Shown in pieces: positions 1-5,736 of a DNA stretch of 8,942 bases; the stretch's first letter is position 1; every line of letters starts with the position of its first letter. The position numbers were made by a program, and so were the translations under genes. A model generated the notes under the pieces. The model saw only the letters and a list, made by a program, of their open reading frames with translations. It was not told the DNA's origin and ran no database searches. Origin of the DNA: an uncultured Clostridia bacterium (GTDB lineage Bacteria > Bacillota > Clostridia > Christensenellales > Borkfalkiaceae); contig CALDMH010000010.1 of assembly GCA_937915565.1 (NCBI GenBank), positions 1 to 8,942 of the forward strand, in the 5' to 3' direction.

Positions 1-931
1 GTTCCATTATGTCGCCCTTCGTAAACTTACCGATTGTATTGTTCACCGCATTTCTCACTAAATCAATTGCCGACGATTTACCTTCCACTAAAGTTACTCT
101 TTCCTCGAAATCTCTGTAAGCAGCCAAAATCGTTCCGAGCATATATTTTATGAAAGGAGTTATGTCGTTTTCTTCGCTGTTCCAATTCATATCGCTTTTT
201 TCAAGCGTTTCATAATAACTTGCTTTTGTTTTCTCAATTTTACTCTCCAAGCTAACATATTTACCTACGACGTATCCTGCACGATACAAAAGCAAAGTCG
301 TAAGCAATCGCGACATTCTTCCGTTACCGTCATTGAACGGATGAATACACAAAAAATCAATAATAAATGCCGGAATGAGAATAAGCGGATCTATTTCGCA
401 AGAATCCATCTCACGATTAAAACTTTCACATATTGCCTCTATTGCCATCGGTGTTTCAAACGGATCAAGCGGCATAAAACGCACGATTTGCTCGCCGTTT
501 TCTTTAATTTCCGCAATATAGTTTTGCGTGTTCTTAAATCTACCGCCAATACCCCTTTGAGAATAACGATATAATACTTGATGCAATTGCAAAATATATG
601 AAGATTTTATCGGAATATATTCATAACTTTCATGAATTAAAGCCAACGCGTCGCGATATCCCGAAATTTCTTCTTCGTCTCTGTTCCTCGGCGTAGTCTT
701 TTGATCGCATAGTTGCTTTATACGAGTAGCCGTGGTTACAATACCTTCTATTTTATTAGATGCTTCGGTACTTTGTATTTTTGCTATATCTACAAGTTTT
801 TCAAGCGTTGCAGGCTTTTGTTTTAAGAATAACGTCTGCTTCCCTTTGTATTCGTGTATTTGTGCAACCAGACCTAATATCTCACTGTCCCACTTAACAT
901 CCTTTAATTTCTTGTAATCAAAACTTCTCAT
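1..931 (-). CDS. Fic family protein (class II), C-terminus cut by the window edge
   Basis: Translating the minus strand from the ATG at 931 gives 310 residues open to the window edge, so the C-terminus is missing. Residues 197-208 read HPFNDGNGRMSR, the Fic active-site motif HPFxxGNGRxxR; His197 would be the catalytic base and the GNGR loop binds nucleotide phosphates. An N-terminal SNKIEG at 58-63 fits the (S/T)xxxE(G/N) inhibitory motif, placing it in class II, in which Glu62 blocks productive ATP binding. Fic enzymes normally transfer AMP from ATP to hydroxyl side chains of target proteins; the target here is unknown. The last visible residues (about 285-310, ending KFTKGDIME) resemble the linker and start of the C-terminal winged helix found in many such proteins. 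The start is supported by an AGGAGGT ribosome site 6 bases upstream and a consensus promoter. It is divergent from the recombinase and could be host DNA or element cargo. Confidence 0.93.
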   Translation of the reverse strand, partial: MRSFDYKKLKDVKWDSEILGLVAQIHEYKGKQTLFLKQKPATLEKLVDIAKIQSTEASNKIEGIVTTATRIKQLCDQKTTPRNRDEEEISGYRDALALIHESYEYIPIKSSYILQLHQVLYRYSQRGIGGRFKNTQNYIAEIKENGEQIVRFMPLDPFETPMAIEAICESFNREMDSCEIDPLILIPAFIIDFLCIHPFNDGNGRMSRLLTTLLLYRAGYVVGKYVSLESKIEKTKASYYETLEKSDMNWNSEENDITPFIKYMLGTILAAYRDFEERVTLVEGKSSAIDLVRNAVNNTIGKFTKGDIME

Positions 932-957
932 ACGCCTACCTCCTAACAATTAGCACA

Positions 958-986
958 ATTATACCACTAAATTGGGCGATTGTCAA
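958..986 (-). promoter_or_regulatory. Sigma-A-type promoter of the fic gene
   Basis: On the minus strand TTGACA (981-986) and TATAAT (958-963) are separated by exactly 17 bases, a perfect consensus promoter. Transcription would start near 950, leaving a leader of about 20 bases that carries the AGGAGGT ribosome site. One of three short direct repeats lies inside the spacer, so the gene is probably repressed despite its ideal promoter. Confidence 0.88.
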
Positions 987-1034
987 TAGGTTTGGGTGAT
1001 TAAACGCACAAATTCAATTAAAATTGGGCGAATT
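971..1034. repeat. Three operator-like direct repeats (TTGGGYGA) in the fic promoter
   Basis: On the plus strand the core GGGCGA or GGGTGA occurs at 974-979, 994-999 and 1026-1031, each preceded by TT and followed by AT-rich sequence (ATTGGGCGAT, TTTGGGTGATT, ATTGGGCGAATT). All three share one orientation, with pitches of 20 and 32 bases, close to two and three helical turns. The first lies between the -35 and -10 boxes, so a bound protein would block RNA polymerase. Autoregulation by the Fic protein's own winged helix is possible but inferred. Confidence 0.5.
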
Positions 1035-1156
1035 ATGTAGAATTTGAGCCACTCGTTTCAAAGGACTCGAATTCGTACCCTTTGCAAACATTAGGCAAAT
1101 GATTTCCATAGCCATTTTAACTTACGCGACAATAATGTCTTTCTCTTTTTTTGCGT

Positions 1157-1288
1157 ATCAGAAAAAGTCTTGCCGTCAAGTTAAAAAAATATGGCTTAAA
1201 ACTGAAAGTCGAATAATTTATACGACAATATTTTTTTCCGAAAGCCTCTTATTGTTTGTACCGCTTGACTGCCGCGGCTTTTTCTGAT
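1157..1288. repeat. MITE-like or hairpin-forming inverted repeat pair
   Basis: The sequence at 1157-1180 begins ATCAGAAAAAG and ends GTCAAG. The reverse complement of 1264-1288 begins and ends with the same words and differs only in the central 7-8 bases. The two arms enclose about 83 bases, with a further small palindrome (GTCG..CGAC, 1208-1226) near the centre. This could be a very short non-autonomous element with terminal repeats, or a large RNA or DNA hairpin. There is no clear target-site duplication. Confidence 0.35.
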
Positions 1289-1345
1289 CGGTTGTGGTTG
1301 TCGAAAGACAAATCAAAGCAAAAAATAATGGTTAAAATAGCGAAA

Positions 1346-1384
1346 AAATTTCAAACAGGAAAAAAATCTTCCTATTTGAAGTTT
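1346..1384. repeat. 39-bp imperfect palindrome just upstream of the serine recombinase
   Basis: The arms TTCAAACAGGAA (1350-1361) and TTCCTATTTGAA (1369-1380) are complementary at 11 of 12 positions around a 7-base centre, and pairing continues outward to 1346 and 1384 with one T-G wobble. It ends 37 bases before the recombinase ATG. Large serine recombinases act on 40-50-bp imperfect palindromes, commonly next to their own gene, so this is a candidate attachment-site half or arm. An operator for the gene is the alternative. Confidence 0.4.
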
Positions 1385-1421
1385 AGAATACGCTCACAAA
1401 CCAAATATAAGGAGGCTTCCA

Positions 1422-2993
1422 ATGAAGACTGCGGTCATCTACGCCCGTTACTCGAGCGATAGACAAACAGAACAATCCATCGAAGGACAAGTCCGTGTAT
1501 GTAACGATTATGCCGAAAGAAACGGCATTTTAATCGTTAATCAATACATAGACAGAGCAACTACAGGAACGAACGACAATCGCGATGCTTTTCAACAAAT
1601 GCTGAAAGACAGCGATAAAAAACAGTTCGATTTCGTTCTCGTTTACAAATTAGACAGGTTCAGCCGTAATAAGTTTGAAATGGCTATGCACCGTAAACAC
1701 CTAAAAGACAACGGCATTAAAATTCTGTCCGCTATGGAGAATATTCCCGACAGTCCCGAAGGCATACTTTTGGAAAGTTTACTCGAAGGCATGAATCAAT
1801 ATTACAGCGAGGAATTATCTCAAAAAACAAGACGCGGACAGAGAGAAACTCGGATAAAAGGACTGCATTGCGCCGGTAAACTCAATTACGGCTACTATAC
1901 CGAGAAGAAAAAAGTCTTTGTCCACAGCGAAGAAGGTCCTGTCGTAAAAGAAATTTTCGAGAGATACGCCGCAGGTGAACGCGGTAACGAAATTGCCATA
2001 AGTTTCGCAGAACGTGGCATCCTCTATCGCGGCAAGCCTTTCACCGCCGCAAATATTTACGTCATTCTTCACAGTGAAAAATACACAGGCAGGTATGAAA
2101 TTCACGGCGAAGTTTACGATAATATTTATCCGAAAATCATAGACAAGGAATTATTCGAGCGTTGCAAAGCAAAAATAGACGCCAATCGTTACGGAAATCA
2201 TATTCCGGACTATTCCTACCTACTCCGAAAAAGAGTTTATTGCGGAGAATGCGGCACAAGAATGACTTCATACAGCGGAACTTCAAAATCCGGTAAAGTA
2301 TCAAAGTATTATAAATGCTGGAACGCCGCAAACAGAAAGAACTGCAAAGCGAAATTTATGAAAAAAGATTTACTTGAAAGCATTGTCCTAAAAGCCTTGC
2401 AAGAAACGTTGACGGGCAAAAACTTATCCGTAATCGTAGACGAGATATATAAACAGCATAATGCAAAACTGTTAGGAAATAATCCCGTCAAAACACTTGA
2501 AAAAGAGTTGTTGCGGATAAACAAATCCATAAACAACATTATGAACGCCATCGAACAAGGTATTATAACCGATACAACAAAAGACCGTTTGCAAGAACTC
2601 GAATCCACTCGCAAAGACTTACAAGAAAAACTCATTTTTGAACGTATGCAAGAAAAAACGGTTTTAGAGAAAAAGGCTATTGAAAACTATCTAAAGAAAG
2701 CCGTCGAACAAGAGCCTGAAATGATGATTGAATTGCTTGTCGAAAAAGTGTATGTGTATAGCGACGACCGTATCGAAATTATGCTACACTATGTAGATAC
2801 GCCCATTACCCCTAAACCAATTGAATACGATAAAGACGAGAGCCCTGAAGGTGAAAGCCTTCGGGGTTCTCTTATTTATACGACTAAAATCTTCGTCGAT
2901 AACGATATCTTTAAGGGTATGAATAAAAAAATCCTCGAACCAACGTTCAAGGAAACTCGAAAAATGCCCGTTTTAATTGAAATTAGAGGATAA
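1422..2993 (+). CDS. Large serine recombinase (site-specific integrase/transposase)
   Basis: This 523-residue protein has the full large serine recombinase architecture. The resolvase catalytic domain spans about 1-145, with YARYSS placing the nucleophile at Ser11 and the arginine-rich motif KLDRFSR at 76-82. A 'Recombinase' DNA-binding domain covers about 155-255. A zinc ribbon has C274-x2-C277 and C299/C308 as likely ligands. A charged coiled coil runs at about 355-430. Such enzymes cut both strands with a 2-base stagger through a phosphoserine link and integrate or excise phages, ICEs and Tn4451-like elements. The start follows AAGGAGG by 6 bases. No frameshift or lost catalytic residue is visible, so it looks functional. 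No other mobility genes lie in the window, so it is either at the end of a larger element continuing outside or a remnant. A terminator-like hairpin overlaps codons 473-484. Confidence 0.95.
   Translation: MKTAVIYARYSSDRQTEQSIEGQVRVCNDYAERNGILIVNQYIDRATTGTNDNRDAFQQMLKDSDKKQFDFVLVYKLDRFSRNKFEMAMHRKHLKDNGIKILSAMENIPDSPEGILLESLLEGMNQYYSEELSQKTRRGQRETRIKGLHCAGKLNYGYYTEKKKVFVHSEEGPVVKEIFERYAAGERGNEIAISFAERGILYRGKPFTAANIYVILHSEKYTGRYEIHGEVYDNIYPKIIDKELFERCKAKIDANRYGNHIPDYSYLLRKRVYCGECGTRMTSYSGTSKSGKVSKYYKCWNAANRKNCKAKFMKKDLLESIVLKALQETLTGKNLSVIVDEIYKQHNAKLLGNNPVKTLEKELLRINKSINNIMNAIEQGIITDTTKDRLQELESTRKDLQEKLIFERMQEKTVLEKKAIENYLKKAVEQEPEMMIELLVEKVYVYSDDRIEIMLHYVDTPITPKPIEYDKDESPEGESLRGSLIYTTKIFVDNDIFKGMNKKILEPTFKETRKMPVLIEIRG
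2838..2880 (+). promoter_or_regulatory. Terminator-like hairpin inside the recombinase coding sequence
   Basis: In RNA, 2838-2851 pairs with 2858-2871 along all 14 positions, two of them G-U wobbles. A further U-G pair closes a GAAA tetraloop (2853-2856). The stem is followed by TTATTTATA. It resembles an intrinsic terminator with a weak U tract but lies about 120 bases before the stop codon, so it may lower full-length mRNA or protect a shortened 3' end. Confidence 0.5.
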
Positions 2994-2997
2994 AACT

Positions 2998-3153
2998 ATG
3001 ATTTTTACTACTAAAAGGTGTTCGTGCGAGGTTAAACAAACGCAAGAAAACTTATTGAAGTCGTTTTTTTATAAAAACAAAAAAGAGGTTGATTTATGGA
3101 AAGGAAAAAATTTAATCGCGGGACTATGGCCGGAGGCGTCGTCAGGATATTGA
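2998..3153 (+). CDS. Possible 51-residue small protein after the recombinase
   Basis: An ATG 4 bases after the recombinase stop opens a 51-codon frame beginning MIFTTKRCSCEVKQ. Its ribosome site would be AGAGGA (2985-2990), inside the last recombinase codons, with 7-base spacing, so translational coupling is plausible. Against it: the frame overlaps the first 58 bases of the next gene, its latter part (KKEVDLWKGKN and beyond) reads through that gene's ribosome site and start, and I recognise no family. Chance is at least as likely as a real gene. Confidence 0.2.
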   Translation: MIFTTKRCSCEVKQTQENLLKSFFYKNKKEVDLWKGKNLIAGLWPEASSGY

Positions 3154-3608
3154 TTGCCGTCGTTGCCATAGCTATCGCTATCACCGTTATAAGTTCCGGT
3201 ATCGATTCCTACGACCCCGAAGATAAATTCGGAACTGTGTTTATGTGCCTTATCGGCGGAATTATGATTATCGCGGCGGTCGGGTTTATCGCCAACGGCG
3301 TAAAAATGGTTATCGACGGCAAAAAATCGTTTGAAGTTGCCCGTAAAGGTCATTCCGAAAACGGAAGAATAATCGACTTATCGGAAACGGAAGTAACCGA
3401 AAACAATAACGGTTGCGTTTCAAATTATACGATTTATAACCTCAAATTCGAATATACCGACGATTCCGGGAATTTGTGCGAAAATCAGGAACAAATCAGC
3501 CAAAACGTTTACGAAAAATTGCAACAAGCGGCTCTCGTTCCCATTCTCGTTTACGGTGAACGCGCAATTTTCGATAAGAAAAAATTCGACGAAGAAAACA
3601 ATATTTAA
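3096..3608 (+). CDS. Small membrane protein with a DUF3592-like extracytoplasmic or cytosolic domain
   Basis: This 170-residue protein has a basic N-terminus (MERKKFNR) and two hydrophobic helices at about 13-34 and 46-68, joined by a short acidic loop (DSYDPEDK). A soluble C-terminal domain of about 90 residues follows. The pattern there (GRIIDLSE..., then YTIYNLKFEYTDDSGN, then a strand ending PILVYGERAIFDKKK) resembles the DUF3592 family, whose function is unknown; this match is by eye. AGAGG lies 9 bases before the ATG; an in-frame ATG at 3126 is a weaker alternative because it would shorten the positive N-terminus before the first helix. It stands 102 bases after the recombinase in the same direction with no clear promoter, so it may be read from upstream. 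Two terminators follow it. It could be element cargo or an unrelated host gene. Confidence 0.8.
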   Translation: MERKKFNRGTMAGGVVRILIAVVAIAIAITVISSGIDSYDPEDKFGTVFMCLIGGIMIIAAVGFIANGVKMVIDGKKSFEVARKGHSENGRIIDLSETEVTENNNGCVSNYTIYNLKFEYTDDSGNLCENQEQISQNVYEKLQQAALVPILVYGERAIFDKKKFDEENNI

Positions 3609-3659
3609 TATAAGTCGATTTAAGCGTTGAACTTCGATTTTTCGGCTTTTCGATTTTTT

Positions 3660-3695
3660 GTGCGGCGGCCGCAACTTGCGGCCGCCGCACTTTTT
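3660..3695 (+). terminator. Strong GC-rich intrinsic terminator
   Basis: A perfect 15-base inverted repeat (3660-3674 and 3676-3690, GTGCGGCGG.. / ..CCGCCGCAC) around a single C is followed by TTTTT. The inner bases would open into a small loop. The T tract lies only on the plus-strand side, so it ends transcripts of the small membrane protein gene. Confidence 0.85.
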
Positions 3696-3706
3696 ACCCT
3701 AAATAT

Positions 3707-3738
3707 AAAAGACAGGTTTTTTACGCCTGTCTTTTTTT
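3707..3738. terminator. Bidirectional terminator between convergent genes
   Basis: GACAGG (3711-3716) pairs with CCTGTC (3726-3731), flanked by AAAA on the left and TTTTTTT on the right. It can stop plus-strand transcripts that pass the first terminator and minus-strand transcripts of the Na/Pi cotransporter gene that ends at 3765. Confidence 0.8.
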
Positions 3739-3764
3739 GTGGATTTCATTCGTAATCACTAATT

Positions 3765-5447
3765 TCAACCTACTTCTTTTTGCGAGCCGATGGGGTTGAC
3801 TATACTATACCCGACGTTTACGAGATGGTCCGCAACGCGTTCGAGGCCGGAAATTACCGACGAATAATAAGGACTGCATTCCAGCTGACACAAACCTTCC
3901 GCGAGGCGCATAAAATGGCTTGCGGTCAGGTTCTTTTTAAGCGCGTCGACGTCGTTTTCGAGCGCGGCAAGTTCCGATAACCGCTCCTTGTCGGAATTTT
4001 CAAAAACCATTCTCGAAACTTTGAACATTTCGGTAACTTTATCGTACATACTCTTGATTTTTTCCTTTGCCTGCTCGGAAAACTTTACGTTCTTTTTATT
4101 CATTTCCTCGCCCATTTCATAGAAATTCTCGGCGTGGTCGCCTATTCTTTCAAGGTCGTTTAAAACGTGGAAATACGAGCCGATTAAATTCTCGTCGCTT
4201 TGTTCGACGTGCGCCGATAACTTGATTAAAAATCTCGTGAGCGCGCCGTTCGTGAAGTCTATTATATCTTCCTGCTCGCTTATCTTCGCGCCGTTTTCCG
4301 CATTGAAATTTTCAAGCGCGGCAAGTGACGTATTGACGTTGTCTTCCACCAAATCCATCATATAATCCATTTCCTTTTTCACCTGCATAAACGCGACGGG
4401 CGGCATAGTTAACAAACGGTCGTCCACGTATTTAAGGGCGTATTCCTTGGATTTCTTTTTGTTTTTGATGACGAAACAGGAAAATTTAACCAACTGCTTA
4501 ACGAACGGTAAAAGCAAACAGGTTGTGGTTACGTTGAAAATAACGTGAAACGCGGATATGCGCATTTGAAGAGCCATCGCGCTTTCTCCCGGGAACAAAA
4601 AACACAGAAAATCGATACACGGCTGCGTGAATATCCAGATAATTGCAGTGAACAATATCGTTCCGATAACGTTGAACGTGAGGTGAATCAACGCAACTCG
4701 CTTGGAATTCGCATTTGCTCCGACCGACGCAAGCATCGCCGTTACGCAAGTTCCGATATTTGCGCCGAGAACGATGAACAACGCGAGCTTTAAAGGCAAA
4801 ACGCCCGAACCGACCATAGTTATAACGACGCCCGTCGCCGCGGAAGAACTTTGGATAAGCGCGGTGAAAACGACTCCGATAAAAATAAGAAGCAAGGGAA
4901 AATTTACCACCGAAAATATATTGGTGAACATTTTCTCCACTAACGGATTTCCGAATGCCTCCTCGCTGCTCATAACGTTAAGTCCGACGAAGATAAGCCC
5001 CAGACCGGAGCAAAGCCCGCCCACGACTTTAACCTTTTCGTTTTTGGCAAAGCCCATCATTATGCCGGTAAACGCAAACAGGTACATAAGCATATTGAAA
5101 TAATCGTTTTTCAACGCCACCAGCACGCCCGTTACCGTCGTTCCGATATTCGCGCCCATAATTATCGGCGTTGCCTGCATAAGCGTCATAACGCCCGCGT
5201 TTACGAGGCCGATTACCATAACGGTCGTCGCCGAAGAGCTTTGAATAATCGCCGTGACGCCCGCACCGATGCCCACGCCCGAAAATCGGTTATTGCTTAT
5301 TTTTTCGAGCATTCTTTTCATTCCGCTTCCGGCGCATTTTTCAAGAGCCGCGCTCATAAAATTCATTCCGACGATGAAAACGCCCACGCCTGCGAGAAGC
5401 CAGATAAGGCTTTGAATTAACTGAAATATCTCCTCCGTTGTCAACAT
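3765..5447 (-). CDS. Na/Pi cotransporter family protein with C-terminal PhoU-like domain
   Basis: This 560-residue inner-membrane protein belongs to the NptA/YjbB-type sodium-phosphate symporter family. Its transport domain has two inverted repeats, each with the signature pair QSSSA(T/A)T then GANIGT: residues 69-75 and 98-103, then 199-205 and 228-233. About eight to nine hydrophobic helices fill 10-325. A cytosolic helical domain at about 350-550 is PhoU-like, with the paired motifs ERIGDHA (433-439) and ERVADHL (536-542) that coordinate metal in PhoU proteins. Related bacterial members move phosphate with sodium, and some act mainly in export; direction here is unknown. The length fits the family and no lesion is visible. 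The ATG is preceded by AGGAGA about 11 bases away, slightly far. It is a single-gene unit: promoter at 5521-5549, terminator shared with the convergent gene. The upstream TTTACA repeats suggest PhoP control. Confidence 0.95.
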   Translation of the reverse strand: MLTTEEIFQLIQSLIWLLAGVGVFIVGMNFMSAALEKCAGSGMKRMLEKISNNRFSGVGIGAGVTAIIQSSSATTVMVIGLVNAGVMTLMQATPIIMGANIGTTVTGVLVALKNDYFNMLMYLFAFTGIMMGFAKNEKVKVVGGLCSGLGLIFVGLNVMSSEEAFGNPLVEKMFTNIFSVVNFPLLLIFIGVVFTALIQSSSAATGVVITMVGSGVLPLKLALFIVLGANIGTCVTAMLASVGANANSKRVALIHLTFNVIGTILFTAIIWIFTQPCIDFLCFLFPGESAMALQMRISAFHVIFNVTTTCLLLPFVKQLVKFSCFVIKNKKKSKEYALKYVDDRLLTMPPVAFMQVKKEMDYMMDLVEDNVNTSLAALENFNAENGAKISEQEDIIDFTNGALTRFLIKLSAHVEQSDENLIGSYFHVLNDLERIGDHAENFYEMGEEMNKKNVKFSEQAKEKIKSMYDKVTEMFKVSRMVFENSDKERLSELAALENDVDALKKNLTASHFMRLAEGLCQLECSPYYSSVISGLERVADHLVNVGYSIVNPIGSQKEVG

Positions 5448-5503
5448 TTAAAAGTTTTCTCCTGTGTGAAAAATTGCGTGTTTTTTTCGTTTAAATTACT
5501 CTA

Positions 5504-5521
5504 TTTTTACATACGTAAAAA
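5504..5521. promoter_or_regulatory. Palindrome at the transcription start of the Na/Pi gene
   Basis: TTTTTAC (5504-5510) and GTAAAAA (5515-5521) are perfect inverted arms around ATAC. The centre falls about where transcription should begin, and one arm touches the -10 box, an operator-like position. The regulator is unknown. Confidence 0.35.
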
Positions 5522-5549
5522 TTATACCATAAGGTATCTAATAACTCAA
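5521..5549 (-). promoter_or_regulatory. Promoter of the Na/Pi cotransporter gene
   Basis: On the minus strand TTGAGT (5544-5549) and TATAAT (5521-5526) are separated by 17 bases. The -10 is perfect and the -35 matches four of six positions, fitting a promoter that needs an activator. Transcription would start near 5514, giving a leader of roughly 65 bases. Confidence 0.8.
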
Positions 5550-5579
5550 CTTCTCATACGGTGGGTTTTCAATAGCGAG

Positions 5580-5607
5580 CGTAAAGTTTTTGTAAAATTT
5601 TTGTAAA
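5580..5607 (-). promoter_or_regulatory. Candidate PHO box (PhoP site)
   Basis: Minus-strand hexamers TTTACA (5602-5607), TTTACA (5591-5596) and TTTACG (5580-5585) repeat at an exact 11-base pitch with 5-base spacers. This matches the known layout of PhoP sites in Bacillus subtilis (TT(A/T/C)ACA-type direct repeats about 11 bases apart). The block ends 30 bases upstream of the -35 of a phosphate transporter gene, the right place and the right target for phosphate-starvation activation. Confidence 0.65.
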
Positions 5608-5637
5608 GCCCGCCGAGCGGAAAACCGCTCGGCGGGC
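5608..5637 (-). terminator. GC-rich hairpin, probable terminator of the MATE gene
   Basis: A perfect 13-base inverted repeat (5608-5620 and 5625-5637; GCCCGCCGAGCGG and its complement) encloses AAAA. On the minus strand the stem is followed by TTTAC, a short T tract that overlaps the first PHO-box repeat. It lies about 100 bases past the MATE stop codon. The stem is very stable, but the weak T tract leaves termination efficiency open. Confidence 0.6.
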
Positions 5638-5726
5638 GTACTTAAAAATCACAGCGGAAAACAGTCCGTCAGACAAACGCAAAAATTACAGCGGAAAACC
5701 GCTCGGCGGGCGAATATAAAAATTAT
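5616..5726. repeat. Three 37-bp tandem repeat units
   Basis: Units start at 5616, 5653 and 5690, each opening with AGCGGAAAAC, an exact 37-base period. Each closes with an A-rich AAAAAT(C/T)A tail. Units one and three are nearly identical up to CGCTCGGCGGGCG; the middle unit differs in its central 18 or so bases. The first unit merges with the terminator hairpin. There are no unique spacers between units, so this is a tandem array and not a CRISPR. Confidence 0.7.
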
Positions 5727-5736
5727 CGACGTTCGT

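Larger units (their letters stand above)
932..1421. other. 490-bp intergenic region between fic and the recombinase
   Basis: No convincing gene lies here: the short plus-strand frames lack ribosome sites and family-like sequence. The left part holds the fic promoter and its repeats. The middle holds an imperfect palindrome at 1059-1084 (CAAAGG / CCTTTG arms around CGAATTCG) and a pair of 24-25-base inverted repeats at 1157-1180 and 1264-1288. The right part holds a 39-bp imperfect palindrome (1346-1384) and the recombinase ribosome site. I find no convincing sigma-A promoter for the recombinase. Confidence 0.6.

Noticed and set aside
341..917. Plus-strand frames at 341-574 and 732-917
   Set aside because: They lie opposite the Fic coding sequence, have no ribosome sites or family-like sequence, and the minus strand carries an unmistakable Fic motif through the same bases.
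1040..1085. tRNA-like fragment near CTCGAATTCGTACC that might mark a tRNA attachment site
   Set aside because: It has a T-loop-like word but no acceptor stem, anticodon arm or CCA; an imperfect palindrome explains it better.
1239..1283. Terminator at the GCCGCGGC palindrome before TTTTT
   Set aside because: The self-complementary 8 bases leave no room for a loop, so no useful RNA hairpin forms.
1298..1338. Sigma-A promoter for the recombinase from TTGTCG and TAAAAT or AATAAT
   Set aside because: Spacers are 29 and 20 bases and the boxes are weak; I could not support a start site.
1099..1462. Plus-strand frames at 1099-1287 and 1256-1462
   Set aside because: The first is a low-complexity hydrophobic frame with no ribosome site that spans the inverted repeat pair; the second overlaps the recombinase start out of frame.
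4498..5103. Long antisense frames across the Na/Pi cotransporter gene
   Set aside because: They are shadows of a gene with clear family motifs; no promoter or ribosome site supports them.
5616..5726. Possible CRISPR array from regularly spaced 37-base repeats
   Set aside because: The units adjoin each other without unique spacers, the outer two are near-identical throughout, only three exist, and no cas gene is present.
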